Assembly (NCBI RefSeq): GCF_003063355.1
Contig: NZ_NESH01000001.1
Span: 620,001-684,000 of the forward strand
DNA length: 64,000 nt
Reading direction: 5' to 3'
DNA from: Limnohabitans sp. Bal53
GTDB taxonomy: Bacteria; Pseudomonadota; Gammaproteobacteria; Burkholderiales; Burkholderiaceae_C
Part shown: positions 18,146-27,271 of the stretch, piece after piece
Position numbering within the stretch: position 1 is the first letter of the stretch
Layout: the number at the start of each line of letters is the position of its first letter
The notes under the pieces: model-generated
Told to the model about the DNA's origin: nothing
What the model saw: only the letters and a program-made list of their open reading frames with translations
Databases searched by the model: none
Program-made: the position numbers and the translations under genes

Positions 18146-18520
18146 GGGGTGTGTTCTTTCTGCAGTGGAAACAACTGCCCCACCGCCCCAACTTGGGTGG
18201 CTCGGCAATCATGAAAAAAACCTTCTGCACCACGATAGGCCTGCGAGCGCAAGTCTGAAATCCCCGTAAACAGTGAAGTCCTTACTGCCAAACGAGTAAA
18301 CGGCGTACGAGGCCGAATCACCTTCGACTTCGCCATGCTTCGTCTCAAACACCACCGCCGCGTTCATCGACAAGGGGGCGATGTGCGCAAACAAGGCGGC
18401 CAGGCAACTGTGCAGGATCACCCCCTTGTTAAGGATGGGGCCGCGCTTGATGTTGAGCAAGCACCCGTCAGCCGCGAACGAGCGCGCTGCTGCCCGATCC
18501 AGAGCTGCGGTCTGTTTTAC
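18146..18520. other. Intergenic region with a weak possible small gene
   Basis: This 375-base region is somewhat richer in A/T than its neighbours. On the minus strand a frame ending at 18209 could encode about 52 residues from an ATG at 18367. Its composition looks protein-like ([16 protein letters not shown]), but there is no ribosome site and no family I recognise. The region may hold the promoters of the divergent response regulator and VF530-type genes, or a gene remnant. Confidence 0.3.
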
Positions 18521-18838
18521 ATGGACAATCAGGCCATGCAAGACGACCGCCCCTCTGTGCCCACGCCCCCCAATCCTCCAACAGAGCCCGCCACCACCGC
18601 GCGTGCGGTCCAACCGCGCAACCCGCTGCACGGCCTCACGCTGGAGGCCATCGTCACGCAACTGGCCGACTTTTACGGTTGGGACGATCTGGGCCAGCGC
18701 ATCCCGATTCGCTGCTTCACGCACGAACCCAGCGTGGGCTCCAGCCTGAAGTTCTTGCGTAAAACCCCTTGGGCACGTGAGAAAGTGGAAAGCCTGTACC
18801 TGTTCATGCTGCGCGATCAAAAGCGCCAAGGCTTTTAA
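18521..18838 (+). CDS. VF530 family (DUF2132) small protein
   Basis: A 105-residue protein. The C-terminal ~70 residues match the VF530 fold family ([28 protein letters not shown]... [17 protein letters not shown]), described as a DNA-binding helical bundle in Vibrio. Residues 1-35 are a Pro/Thr-rich tail. The ATG at 18521 is chosen because the upstream open frame (to 18335) has unnatural composition. It stands alone between divergent and convergent neighbours; its role is unknown. Confidence 0.85.
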   Translation: MDNQAMQDDRPSVPTPPNPPTEPATTARAVQPRNPLHGLTLEAIVTQLADFYGWDDLGQRIPIRCFTHEPSVGSSLKFLRKTPWAREKVESLYLFMLRDQKRQGF

Positions 18839-18856
18839 CCGCCTGCGCCAAGCTCT

Positions 18857-19321
18857 TCAAAGAGCCAGCATCGTGCCCCGGCACTTTTTGGCCCCGCATC
18901 GACAGGCATAACGGGCCTTCAAGGCAACACTCATGGGCTCGTCACTCACCAAGCCGTAATCGAAGGTCAGCTCCTCGCCCTTGAACACGGGCCTGCGCGT
19001 CAAGATGAAGATGCGGCCCCGGTCCTCGTCGGGCACACAATTGGGGCGGCATGAGTGGTTGATCCATTTGGAAGCGTTGCCACCGTGCAGCGCATCGATC
19101 ACCCGCCCATCGTCCAGGTGAAAGTAGAAGGTATGGTCGGGGTTGGCCGCATCGTGCGGGTGGCGGGCAATGGCCTCGGCCATGCTGATGACCTCGCCCA
19201 CATACTCAATGAGCCGCTCGCCTGCGGCCAGGTGCCGCGCAGCGAACACACCTTGGCCATGCACGCCAGACCGCTCCACACGGATCGGGCTGTCAACAGA
19301 GTCGGCCAAGAGTGGCTTCAT
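18857..19321 (-). CDS. SET-domain protein (putative lysine methyltransferase)
   Basis: A 154-residue, nearly minimal SET domain. It has the GxG-type start (GVHGQGVFAARHLAAGE at 19-35), the SAM/active-site pseudoknot motifs NHSCRPNC at 88-95 and ELTFDYG at 117-123, and a post-SET cysteine cluster (C140, C142, C147). These residues are all intact, so methyltransferase activity is plausible; the target protein is unknown. The start is ATG 19321 rather than the TTG two codons upstream. It lies 16 bases downstream of the antiporter gene on the same strand. Confidence 0.9.
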   Translation of the reverse strand: MKPLLADSVDSPIRVERSGVHGQGVFAARHLAAGERLIEYVGEVISMAEAIARHPHDAANPDHTFYFHLDDGRVIDALHGGNASKWINHSCRPNCVPDEDRGRIFILTRRPVFKGEELTFDYGLVSDEPMSVALKARYACRCGAKKCRGTMLAL

Positions 19322-19337
19322 GCCCAATCAAGCCCCA

Positions 19338-20441
19338 TCATGCCCGCCTGCGTACCACCGACACCACGAGCGTGATGACGGTGAGCGGCACCACAAAACT
19401 CAGCATCACGCTGCTGAAAGCGCCCAAAGCATCGTGCTGCTGCGCCGCCAAAATCAAATAAGACACATAGGCCACGTAATAGCCGGCGAAGACGCTGCCT
19501 TCCCAGCGGGCGATCTCGCCCCCGGTGATAAACATGGGCAGGCAAGCCAGCGCCACGGCCAGCATCACCCAGATGTCGAAAGCCAGCAAAGATGGTGCCA
19601 CCACCAGGCCCGCGCCGCCTGCCACCACGCCACTGATGCCCAAACAACCCAAAATGTTGAAGATGTTGCTGCCCACCACATTGCCCACGGCGATGTCGCG
19701 CTCCCCCTTGAGGGCCGCCGCAATCGAAGTGGCCACCTCCGGCATGGACGTGCCTGCCGCCACGATGGTCAACGCAATCACCACATCACTCACACCCAGG
19801 GCCTTGGCAAACACCACCGCCGCGTTCACCAGCCAGTCCGAGCCCAGCACCAGCAAAGCCAAACCCACTGCCATGAGTGCCAATTGCGCAGGCAGCTTGG
19901 CATCCCACGCGCCCGGGGGCGAGGCCTGCAGCTCGGCTTCGAACTCATCCGAACCCGATGCCGAAGCCTGGGCTGCGGCCCTGTCTGCTGCGGTTTCGCG
20001 GCGCGACTGCACCACCAAAAAACTGGTGTAAGCCACCAACAAGGCCACCAGCAAACCGCCCTCCCAAGGCGTCAGCTGGCCATCCATCGCCATCAAGACC
20101 ATGAGCAAGGTCACGCCAAACATGATGGGCACTTCCTGCCGAATCAGCTGGCGGTGCACCACCAGCGGCACGATCAAAGCACTCAAACCCAAGATGAACA
20201 AAACGTTGAAGATGTTGCTGCCCACCACGTTGCCAATCGCCATGTCGGTCTTACCCTCCAGCACAGAAGCCACCGACACCGCGATCTCGGGCGCACTGGT
20301 GCCCAGCGCCACAATGGTCAGCCCCACCACCAAAGGCGAAATGCCAAAAGACAGCGCCAGCTTGCTCGCACCACGCACCAACACATTGGCTCCCAGCACC
20401 AAGCTCACCAGCCCAGCGACGAACAAGAACAAGTGGATCAT
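19338..20441 (-). CDS. Calcium/sodium antiporter, CaCA family (YrbG-like)
   Basis: A 367-residue inner-membrane cation/Ca2+ exchanger with about ten hydrophobic segments. It has the duplicated alpha repeats of the family: GTSAPEIAVS with GNVVGSNIFN in the first half, and GTSMPEVATS with a second GNVVGSNIFN in the second half. The conserved acidic residues within these repeats are present. Between the halves (about 140-165) is a short acidic, Ala-rich loop. It is likely to be co-transcribed with the downstream SET-domain gene. Confidence 0.92.
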   Translation of the reverse strand: MIHLFLFVAGLVSLVLGANVLVRGASKLALSFGISPLVVGLTIVALGTSAPEIAVSVASVLEGKTDMAIGNVVGSNIFNVLFILGLSALIVPLVVHRQLIRQEVPIMFGVTLLMVLMAMDGQLTPWEGGLLVALLVAYTSFLVVQSRRETAADRAAAQASASGSDEFEAELQASPPGAWDAKLPAQLALMAVGLALLVLGSDWLVNAAVVFAKALGVSDVVIALTIVAAGTSMPEVATSIAAALKGERDIAVGNVVGSNIFNILGCLGISGVVAGGAGLVVAPSLLAFDIWVMLAVALACLPMFITGGEIARWEGSVFAGYYVAYVSYLILAAQQHDALGAFSSVMLSFVVPLTVITLVVSVVRRRA

Positions 20442-20533
20442 GGGAACTTCACACTGAAAGAAATGAGGGTGTGAGCATAACCAGCTTGGGCATGACTCAT
20501 GGATGAAGGGATGGAAGACGTGAGGTCAAAATT

Positions 20534-22396
20534 TCACTCCACGGTGACAGACTTCGCCAAATTTCTCGGCTTGTCCACATCCGTTCCCCTTGCACAAGCC
20601 GTGTGGTAACTGAGCAGCTGCAGCGGCACCACATGCAAGATGGGTGACAGCACGCCGTAGTGTTCGGGCATGCGGATCACGTTCACGCCTTCGCTGCTTT
20701 CGATTTTCGTGTCGCCATCAGCCAGCACATAGAGCACGCCGCCGCGGGCGCGCACTTCTTGCATATTGCTCTTGAGTTTTTCAAGCAGCTGGTCGTTGGG
20801 GGCCACGGTGACCACGGGCATGGCGCTGGTCACCAGGGCCAGCGGGCCGTGTTTGAGTTCGCCCGCTGCATAAGCTTCGGCGTGGATGTAGGTGATTTCT
20901 TTGAGCTTCAATGCGCCTTCCAGCGCGATGGGGTAGTGCGTGCCGCGGCCCAAGAACAGGGCATTTTCTTTGCTGGCGAATTCTTCGGCCCAGGCGATGA
21001 TTTGCGGCTCCAGCGCCAGCACGGCTTGCAGCGCGGCGGGCAGGTGGCGCATGTCCTTGATGTGCATGGCTTCGTCGGCATCGCTCAAGCGGCCTTTGGT
21101 CTGCGCCAAGGCCAGCGTCAGCAAAAACAAACCGGCCAACTGCGTGGTGAAGGCCTTGGTGGACGCCACACCGATCTCAGCACCGGCGCGGGTCACGTAG
21201 GCGTGTTTGCACTCGCGCACCATGGCGCTGGTGGACACGTTGCAGATGGTCAGCGTGTGCAGTTGCCCCAAGCTCTGCGCGTGGCGCAGCGCGGCCAGGG
21301 TGTCGGCGGTCTCACCGCTTTGGGTGATGGTGACGATCAGCGTGTTGGGGTTGGGCACCGATTCGCGGTAGCGGTATTCGCTGGCGATCTCGACTTGGCA
21401 GGGCACTTTGGCGATCGCCTCGATCCAGTACTTGGCCACGCAACCGCTGTAGAAGCTGGTGCCGCAGGCCAAGATCAACACATTGTCGATGGCCTTGAAG
21501 GTGCTGTACGCGCCGTCGCCGAACAGCTCGGGCGTGATGCCCTCCACGCCTTCGAGCGTGTCGGCAATGGCTCGCGGTTGCTCGAAGATTTCCTTTTGCA
21601 TGTAGTGGCGGTAGGGCCCGAGTTCGGCCGCGCCGCTGTGGGCGTGCACGGTTTTCACGGCTCGGGTCACGGCCTTGTGCTCGCGGTCCACCACCCAGTA
21701 TTTGCCAAGCTGGATGTCGACCACGTCGCCCTCTTCCAGGTAAACGATTTGGTCGGTCACACCGGCCAGTGCCATCGCGTCGCTGGCGAGGAAGGTTTCG
21801 CCTGGGCCCACACCCAGAATGAGTGGTGAACCGGCGCGAGCGCCGATGACGCGCTGCGGCTCGTCTTTGTGGAACACGGCAATCGCGTAGGCACCGTGCA
21901 GTTGGCGGATGGCGGTTTTGACGGCTTCAAAAATATCGCCGTCGTACACGCTGTCCACCAGGTGCGAGATGACCTCGGTGTCGGTCTGGCTCAAAAACAC
22001 ATAGCCCTTGGCTTGCAGGGCGGCGCGCAGCTCGTCGTGGTTTTCGATGATGCCGTTGTGCACCAACGCAACCTTGCCAGGCTTGCCATCGGCCGCACCC
22101 GTGCCGTGGCTGAAGTGCGGGTGCGCGTTGTGCACGGCGGGGGCGCCGTGTGTGGCCCAGCGCGTGTGGGCGATGCCGGTGCCGCCTTCGATGTGGTCGG
22201 CGCTCACCTGGTCCATCAGCTCCGCCACACGGGCGGTGCTGCGCGCGCGCTGCAAGCCGCCCGTGCCGCCGCTCAGGCTGGCCGCGTGCACGGCCACGCC
22301 ACAAGAGTCATAACCCCGGTATTCCAGCCGCTGTAGGCCTTGCACCAAGATGGGAACGATGTTGCGGGAAGAAACGGCGCCGACGATGCCACACAT
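20534..22396 (-). CDS. glmS: Glutamine--fructose-6-phosphate aminotransferase
   Basis: Makes glucosamine-6-phosphate from fructose-6-phosphate and glutamine, the entry to peptidoglycan amino sugars. It has 620 residues. The N-terminal glutaminase begins MCGIVGA with the catalytic Cys2, and the C-terminal half has two SIS isomerase domains ([18 protein letters not shown] is seen as TQSGETADT). The C-terminus ends KSVTVE, as in the family. No upstream structure resembling the Gram-positive glmS ribozyme is seen. It lies divergent from an Lrp-type regulator and about 0.7 kb from glmU. Confidence 0.97.
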   Translation of the reverse strand: MCGIVGAVSSRNIVPILVQGLQRLEYRGYDSCGVAVHAASLSGGTGGLQRARSTARVAELMDQVSADHIEGGTGIAHTRWATHGAPAVHNAHPHFSHGTGAADGKPGKVALVHNGIIENHDELRAALQAKGYVFLSQTDTEVISHLVDSVYDGDIFEAVKTAIRQLHGAYAIAVFHKDEPQRVIGARAGSPLILGVGPGETFLASDAMALAGVTDQIVYLEEGDVVDIQLGKYWVVDREHKAVTRAVKTVHAHSGAAELGPYRHYMQKEIFEQPRAIADTLEGVEGITPELFGDGAYSTFKAIDNVLILACGTSFYSGCVAKYWIEAIAKVPCQVEIASEYRYRESVPNPNTLIVTITQSGETADTLAALRHAQSLGQLHTLTICNVSTSAMVRECKHAYVTRAGAEIGVASTKAFTTQLAGLFLLTLALAQTKGRLSDADEAMHIKDMRHLPAALQAVLALEPQIIAWAEEFASKENALFLGRGTHYPIALEGALKLKEITYIHAEAYAAGELKHGPLALVTSAMPVVTVAPNDQLLEKLKSNMQEVRARGGVLYVLADGDTKIESSEGVNVIRMPEHYGVLSPILHVVPLQLLSYHTACARGTDVDKPRNLAKSVTVE

Positions 22397-22456
22397 GTTG
22401 AAGCTCCTGAATGGGGTGTTTTCACAAATTGGTGCGATGTTAGGCCTGCCAATCTA

Positions 22457-22529
22457 AAATTTCAGATCAATATTTAAGGTTTTATGATTTAAAAATTTCA
22501 TATAAATCGACTATTGAAATTAAATTTCA
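22457..22529. promoter_or_regulatory. Candidate Lrp/AsnC operator region between glmS and the regulator
   Basis: The AT-rich divergent gap holds three copies of AAATTTCA at 22457-22464, 22493-22500 and 22522-22529. The last is half of a perfect palindrome, TGAAATT-A-AATTTCA (22515-22529). A 15-bp A/T-centred palindrome is the usual shape of Lrp-family sites. It lies 15 bases before the regulator ATG, which fits autorepression. Control of glmS is possible but not shown. Confidence 0.5.
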
Positions 22530-22543
22530 TTAAAATAAAAATT

Positions 22544-23029
22544 ATGGAATACAACGAACTTGATGCCATTGACCTGCAATTGCTGGACGCCCTGCAACGC
22601 GATGCGAGCATCAGCAATGTGGCGCTGGCCGAGCGGGTGAATGTTTCACCGCCCACCTGCCTGCGCCGTGTCAAACGGCTGACCGAGGGCGGCTGGATTG
22701 AGCGGCAGGTGGCCGTGCTCAGCACCGACCGCCTTGCCGCCACACTGGGCCATGGTCTAACGGCCTTGGTCGAAGTGTCTTTGGACAAGCAAGGCAGCGA
22801 GCACCTGGCCACCTTCGAAACCCGCGCCGTGGCGCACGATGCGGTGCAGCAGTGCTGGCGCGTGTCACCTGGCCCCGACTTCATGCTGGTCGTGCAGGCC
22901 CGCGACATGCCCCACTACTTGACCATCAGCCAAACCCTGTTCACACAAGACGCCAATGTGCGCAATGTGAAGGCTTTTTTTGCGACCAAACGGGCCAAGT
23001 TCACCACCACCTGGCCGGTTTTTTCATAG
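22544..23029 (+). CDS. Lrp/AsnC family transcriptional regulator
   Basis: A 161-residue regulator from the ATG at 22544 (an in-frame ATG at 22514 would add ten residues of low-complexity Ile/Lys/Asn). The helix-turn-helix at about 5-58 follows the Lrp pattern (LDAIDLQLLDALQRDASISNVALAERVNVSPPTCLRRVKRL). The C-terminal RAM ligand domain follows. Members often sense amino acids and bind as octamers. Neither start has a clear ribosome site. The gene is divergent from glmS, with a palindromic site in the gap. Confidence 0.9.
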   Translation: MEYNELDAIDLQLLDALQRDASISNVALAERVNVSPPTCLRRVKRLTEGGWIERQVAVLSTDRLAATLGHGLTALVEVSLDKQGSEHLATFETRAVAHDAVQQCWRVSPGPDFMLVVQARDMPHYLTISQTLFTQDANVRNVKAFFATKRAKFTTTWPVFS

Positions 23030-23061
23030 ATTGACAGGTCAGGCCGACATGCCCGACTGGG

Positions 23062-24468
23062 TCAAACCTTCGGCTTTTTCTCTGGCCGCTTCCAGTTCGC
23101 GATGCTGACTTGCTTGCCCCGTGCCACGCTCAAGCTGCCCGGCTCGGTGCTCTTGGTGATGGTGGAGCCGCCGCCCACCGTACCGCCTGCACCAATGGTG
23201 ACCGGAGCCACCAAGACGCAGTTGCTGCCGATGTGCACATCGGCTTCGATCACGGTGCGGTGCTTGTTGGCACCGTCGTAGTTGGCGGTGATGCTGCCCG
23301 CGCCATAGTTCACCCGCTCGCCGACCGTGGCGTCGCCTAAGTAAGCCAAGTGATTGGCTTTGGCGCCCTGGGCCAGGGTGGAATTTTTCACTTCCACAAA
23401 GTTGCCGATGTGCACTTCGGCGGCCAACTGCGCACCCGGGCGCAGTCGGGCAAAGGGGCCAATCAGTGCGCCCTCGCCGACCGACACGCCGAGTTTTTCG
23501 CCGTCGATGTGGGTAAAGGGGTGGATGACCGCGCCCGCTGCGATGGTGCAGTTGGCGATCACGCAGTTCGCGCCCACCTTCACGCCTTCGCCCAAAGACA
23601 CCCGGCCTTCAAAAACGCAGTTCACGTCGATTTCAACGTCTTGCGCACAGTCGAGTTGGCCGCGCAGGTCGAAGCGGGCGGGGTCTTTCAGGCGCACGCC
23701 TTGTTCCATCAGGCGATGCGCTTGGCGCAGCTGGTGGGCACGTTCCAGCTCGGCCAGTTGAACCGGGCTGTTGACGCCAGCCACTTGCACCGGGTCTGTG
23801 ATTTTGTGCGCCACCACAGCCACACCATCGGCCACGGCGAGCTTGACCACGTCGGTCAGGTAGTACTCGCCTTGCACGTTCTGGTTGTCGATGCGGCCCA
23901 GCCAGCCTTTGAACAACCGAGCAGGCACGGCCATGATGCCGCTGTAGACCTCTTGGATCTGTCGCTGCGCCTGGCTGGCGTCTTTGTGTTCAACGATGGC
24001 CTGCACCTGGGCGCCTTCTCGCACGATGCGGCCGTAACCAGTGGGGTCGGCCATGTCGAGGGTGAGCAGCGCCAGCTGATGGCCACCGCATTGGGCGATC
24101 AGCGCTTGCAGGGTGTCCGCCTGGGTCAAAGGCACATCACCCGACAAGACCACCACCACACCGTCGTCGGCCAGCACCGGCACAGCCTGCTGCACGGCGT
24201 GACCTGTCCCCAACTGCGGCTCCTGGCGCACACACTGCACCGCCAAGGCCTGGCCCGGGGCCAACAGCACCGGCTCCACCTGTTCGGCACCGTGCCCGGT
24301 GATGACAACAGCCGAACGGGCGTTCAGCTGCGCGGCCGTGTTCAGCACATGCTGCACCAGTGGCACGCCCGCCAGACGCTGCAGCACTTTGGGCAGGCGG
24401 CTTTTCATGCGGGTGCCTTTGCCGGCGGCCATGATGACAACGTCGATGGGATAGGGGGAAGAACTCAT
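23062..24468 (-). CDS. glmU: Bifunctional UDP-GlcNAc pyrophosphorylase/glucosamine-1-P acetyltransferase
   Basis: Catalyses the last two steps to UDP-GlcNAc. It has 468 residues from the ATG at 24468. The uridyltransferase domain has MAAGKGTRMKS near 13-23. The C-terminal half is a left-handed beta helix with hexapeptide repeats (for example NCVIANCTIAAGAVIH), followed by the acetyltransferase region (HIGNFVEVKNS, YGAGSITANYDG). The longer open frame to 24636 is non-family. With glmS close by, this end of the window covers most of amino-sugar nucleotide synthesis. Confidence 0.97.
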   Translation of the reverse strand: MSSSPYPIDVVIMAAGKGTRMKSRLPKVLQRLAGVPLVQHVLNTAAQLNARSAVVITGHGAEQVEPVLLAPGQALAVQCVRQEPQLGTGHAVQQAVPVLADDGVVVVLSGDVPLTQADTLQALIAQCGGHQLALLTLDMADPTGYGRIVREGAQVQAIVEHKDASQAQRQIQEVYSGIMAVPARLFKGWLGRIDNQNVQGEYYLTDVVKLAVADGVAVVAHKITDPVQVAGVNSPVQLAELERAHQLRQAHRLMEQGVRLKDPARFDLRGQLDCAQDVEIDVNCVFEGRVSLGEGVKVGANCVIANCTIAAGAVIHPFTHIDGEKLGVSVGEGALIGPFARLRPGAQLAAEVHIGNFVEVKNSTLAQGAKANHLAYLGDATVGERVNYGAGSITANYDGANKHRTVIEADVHIGSNCVLVAPVTIGAGGTVGGGSTITKSTEPGSLSVARGKQVSIANWKRPEKKPKV

Positions 24469-24691
24469 GCGGGGCTTTCTGTCGTGCGATGAATGTGCAA
24501 AAAATGGCCTTGTGTACAGGCCGCGTTCGCCAGTTGCCATTATCGCCAGACGTTTTGGCTGTTTTTCACGCGCGAACCTGCCCGCTTGGCCTTGGGCTGA
24601 GGGCCAATCGGACATTGGGAGACAATCGGTCCTCACGGGTCACCCAACCCGAACCACAACCGATGCGCGTCATGAACCTGCGGAGCTTTGG

Positions 24692-25204
24692 ATGAGAACC
24701 CGTTTACGAACAGCAGCTTGCTTGTTGGTCGCCTTTTTGCTGACCGCTTGTGGCGGGGGAAGCCCCTACACAGCAAGCATCCATGAAAGCTGCAAAATCT
24801 CACTTTTATACGCCAACGGATTTGCAACGGGTACCGGCACCCCCATCAGAACCACCCTGACTGAATCAGCGCCACGTCACTTCAACCCCTGCCCACTTCA
24901 AAACATCACTTCCGCTTCCGTGGCTTTGTGTCTTGACCATCCTCAAATTTCAGATCTCACAGCCCAATTGCGCTTGCCCGACAACAGCACACTGAGCTTG
25001 ACCTTGCCAACAACTGTTTCTGGACCGGCCTGCTTGACCGGTGGAACTCTTTTCAACGTGCCTTTGCCGGCAAATCGCTTGCCTCTCCCCCACAGCGGTA
25101 GCGGAAATTGGACGGTCGGCGTCACCGAAACGGACGAAACTTACGAGTCGAATCCGCGAGGTTTTTTGGTGGGCTGGTCCATGCAAGTAGAAGGTCTCAA
25201 ATGA
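24692..25204 (+). CDS. Lipoprotein with proprotein-convertase P-like domain
   Basis: A 170-residue secreted protein. Residues 1-20 are a lipoprotein signal ending LLTAC (lipidated Cys20, then GGG, which suggests outer-membrane sorting). The mature part resembles the P/homo B domain attached to subtilisin-like proteases: a DLTAQLRLPDNSTLSLTLP strand pair and a C-terminal GNWTVGVTETDE...GFLVGWSMQVEG. No protease domain is present. Three or four cysteines could form disulfides. A GGAG site lies 7 bases before the ATG. The stop overlaps the next lipoprotein gene as ATGA. Base composition is less GC-rich than its neighbours. Confidence 0.7.
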   Translation: MRTRLRTAACLLVAFLLTACGGGSPYTASIHESCKISLLYANGFATGTGTPIRTTLTESAPRHFNPCPLQNITSASVALCLDHPQISDLTAQLRLPDNSTLSLTLPTTVSGPACLTGGTLFNVPLPANRLPLPHSGSGNWTVGVTETDETYESNPRGFLVGWSMQVEGLK

Positions 25205-26061
25205 TCCGAACTTTTCTCACACTGGTGACCTTGCTGGTATTACAAGGATGCAGCGCCATCAAGCTCGGTTACCAGCAATTGCCCACACTGTCTTATTGGT
25301 GGCTCGACAACACGGTCTCGTTCAGCGGCAACCAGACGCCTGCGGCCAAGGAAGCGATTGACCAGCTTTTCCAATGGCACCGCCGCGAAGAGCTGCCCGG
25401 TTATGCTGCGCTGCTGCAACGCACCGCCGATCTGAGTGCAGGGCCCGTGCAGCCGGAGCAACTGTGCCGCGTGGTCGAGGAAGTGCAAGCCCGGCTTGAC
25501 ACCCTGATGCGCCAAGCGGTGACACAGGCCGCACCCGTGGCCATGGCGCTGGGGCCGCGCCAGCTCAGCCACATGGCGCGCCACTGGGAGCAACAAAACG
25601 AAGAATGGGAAAAAGAGTGGCTGCAGGGCGACGCCGATGCCCGCATGGCACGCCGCCTGGACAAGGCCCTGGGCCGCTACAACTCGTTTTACGGTGATTT
25701 GAACGCAGCACAAACCGCCCTGATCAAGACGCAATTGGCGCAATCCCCCTGGACGGCCGAATGGGGCCGACGCGACCGCCAGCGCCGCCAGCGCCGCCAG
25801 CAGGATTTGCTCTCGACGCTGCAACGCATCACACAAGGCAACCTGACGCAGGCGCAGACCGAAGCGCAGTTGTGGGGTGTTTGGCAGCGTTGGCTTCAAC
25901 CGCCCGATGCGGGGCAGCGCGCCGTGGCCCAAAGCCTGTCGCAACTCGCTTGCGAGAATCTGGCGCAGCTGCACAACACCGCCACGCCCGAGCAGCGCGT
26001 GCGCGTGGCGCGGCGCTTGCGTGCCTACGAACGGGATCTGCTGGACCTGAACCGACCCTGA
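25201..26061 (+). CDS. DUF6279 family lipoprotein
   Basis: A 286-residue predicted lipoprotein with lipobox LQGC (Cys17). The mature protein is helical and rich in Gln, Arg and Glu. Its early segment (SAIKLGYQQLPTLSYWWLDNTVSFSGNQTPAAKEAIDQ) follows the pattern I associate with DUF6279 proteins. A basic Arg/Gln-rich stretch (RRDRQRRQRRQQD) lies near residue 190. The function is unknown. It overlaps the upstream P-domain lipoprotein gene by four bases, so both are likely made together and may act in the same envelope process. Confidence 0.75.
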   Translation: MIRTFLTLVTLLVLQGCSAIKLGYQQLPTLSYWWLDNTVSFSGNQTPAAKEAIDQLFQWHRREELPGYAALLQRTADLSAGPVQPEQLCRVVEEVQARLDTLMRQAVTQAAPVAMALGPRQLSHMARHWEQQNEEWEKEWLQGDADARMARRLDKALGRYNSFYGDLNAAQTALIKTQLAQSPWTAEWGRRDRQRRQRRQQDLLSTLQRITQGNLTQAQTEAQLWGVWQRWLQPPDAGQRAVAQSLSQLACENLAQLHNTATPEQRVRVARRLRAYERDLLDLNRP

Positions 26062-26123
26062 TGTCCTGTCGTGATCATCTGCCCTGAAAACCTCGCCTGA
26101 AAATCAGCGCGTTTGGACAGCGT

Positions 26124-26163
26124 CCACAAAAAACCCGCCATAACGAGGCGGGTTTTTTAGTGG
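26124..26163. terminator. Bidirectional intrinsic terminator
   Basis: Inverted repeat AAAAAACCCGCC (26128-26139) and GGCGGGTTTTTT (26147-26158) with a 7-base loop, extended outward by CCAC/GTGG-type pairing. It separates the convergent lipoprotein gene (+) and the metallo-hydrolase gene (-). Confidence 0.9.
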
Positions 26164-26180
26164 GTGCCTCCCAACAGGGC

Positions 26181-27194
26181 TCAGCTTTGCAAGGCTTTCC
26201 ACATCTCCATGTCGCGCTCGGCCGTCCAGATGCGGGGGTTCTTGATGCCGCTGGCTTCGTCATAAGCGCGTGTCACGTCAAAAGGCAGGCAGTGCTCATA
26301 AATGAACACATGGCCAAACACCGGGTCCATGCTCTTGCGGGCGTGAGCCATCGCAGCTTTGAGGTCCATCTTGGCGGCCACGGCTTCCTTGCCGGCCTGG
26401 AACAAGGTGGTCACCCAGCGCTGGGTGTAGTCCAACGCCTTGTTCACGTTGGCATTGCCCTTCATGGCTTCGCCACGACCGGGCACGATGAACTCGGCGT
26501 TCAGGGCACGCAGTGCTTCCAGCGTGGCGGGCCACTCCTCGAGTTGCGCGTCGCCCGTGTACACACCGGCTTCGTACTCGACCAGGTCGCCCGAGAACAG
26601 CACTTTCTCTTCTTCCACCCAGGCAATCGTGTCGCCACGGGTGTGGCCCGGGCCCGGGTGCCAGATTTGCACCACCACGCCGCCCAGGTTGATGCTCAGC
26701 TTGCCGGGGACCTCGCCTTTTGTCGGGTTACCGCCGCCGACCACAATGGTGGGCCAAGTCAGGCCCGGGATGCTGTCTGCGCCACGGAACAGGCGCGGAA
26801 AGCGCTCCATCTCGCTTTTCATGTCTTGTGCGCCGCGCTCTTTGATCAGGTCCAAAGTGCCTTCGCTGGCGATGATCTCGGTCGCGCCCTCAGCCGCGTA
26901 GGCATAGGCGCCCAGCACACGCACCGCGTGGTAGTGGGTCAACAGCACATATTTGATGGGCAGGTCGCTGACGGTGCGGATCTTCTTGATCAGGTCTTGC
27001 GCCATGGCCGGGGTGGCGGTGGCGTCGCTGACCATGATGAAACGGTCCCCGATGATCACGCCGGAATTGGGGTCGCCCTCGGCGGTGTAGGCCCAGCAGT
27101 GCTCGCTGAGTTGCTCGAAAGTGATCTTCTTTTCGGTCAGATCGGCCTGGCTGGCAAAGGCTTTGACTGGGGCCTGGGGGGCTGCTTTGGACAT
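26181..27194 (-). CDS. Metallo-beta-lactamase-fold protein with altered metal motif
   Basis: A 337-residue MBL-fold protein. The usual HxHxDH metal motif is HYHAVRV at about 87-93, so the first two His remain but the Asp-His pair is gone. The later ligands look intact: a GPGHTRGD segment and FSGDLVE. A mononuclear site or a non-hydrolytic role is possible. The substrate is unknown. A GGAG site precedes the ATG. A TetR-family gene lies 77 bases away on the same strand, and the terminator at 26124-26163 follows. Confidence 0.85.
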   Translation of the reverse strand: MSKAAPQAPVKAFASQADLTEKKITFEQLSEHCWAYTAEGDPNSGVIIGDRFIMVSDATATPAMAQDLIKKIRTVSDLPIKYVLLTHYHAVRVLGAYAYAAEGATEIIASEGTLDLIKERGAQDMKSEMERFPRLFRGADSIPGLTWPTIVVGGGNPTKGEVPGKLSINLGGVVVQIWHPGPGHTRGDTIAWVEEEKVLFSGDLVEYEAGVYTGDAQLEEWPATLEALRALNAEFIVPGRGEAMKGNANVNKALDYTQRWVTTLFQAGKEAVAAKMDLKAAMAHARKSMDPVFGHVFIYEHCLPFDVTRAYDEASGIKNPRIWTAERDMEMWKALQS

Positions 27195-27271
27195 CGAAAT
27201 TTCTCCGGTCTGTGAAGGGCGTGATTTTACCTAAACGAAATGCATTACGGATTGTTGAATTCCATGCACAT

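Noticed and set aside
18335..18520. N-terminal extension of the VF530 gene
   Set aside because: Composition changes abruptly before the ATG at 18521, and the added residues do not resemble the family.
20660..21829. Plus-strand open frame inside glmS
   Set aside because: Antisense shadow; glmS motifs are complete on the minus strand.
22397..22543. glmS ribozyme upstream of glmS
   Set aside because: The gap is short and AT-rich with operator-like repeats; nothing resembles the ribozyme core, which is also not expected in this phylum.
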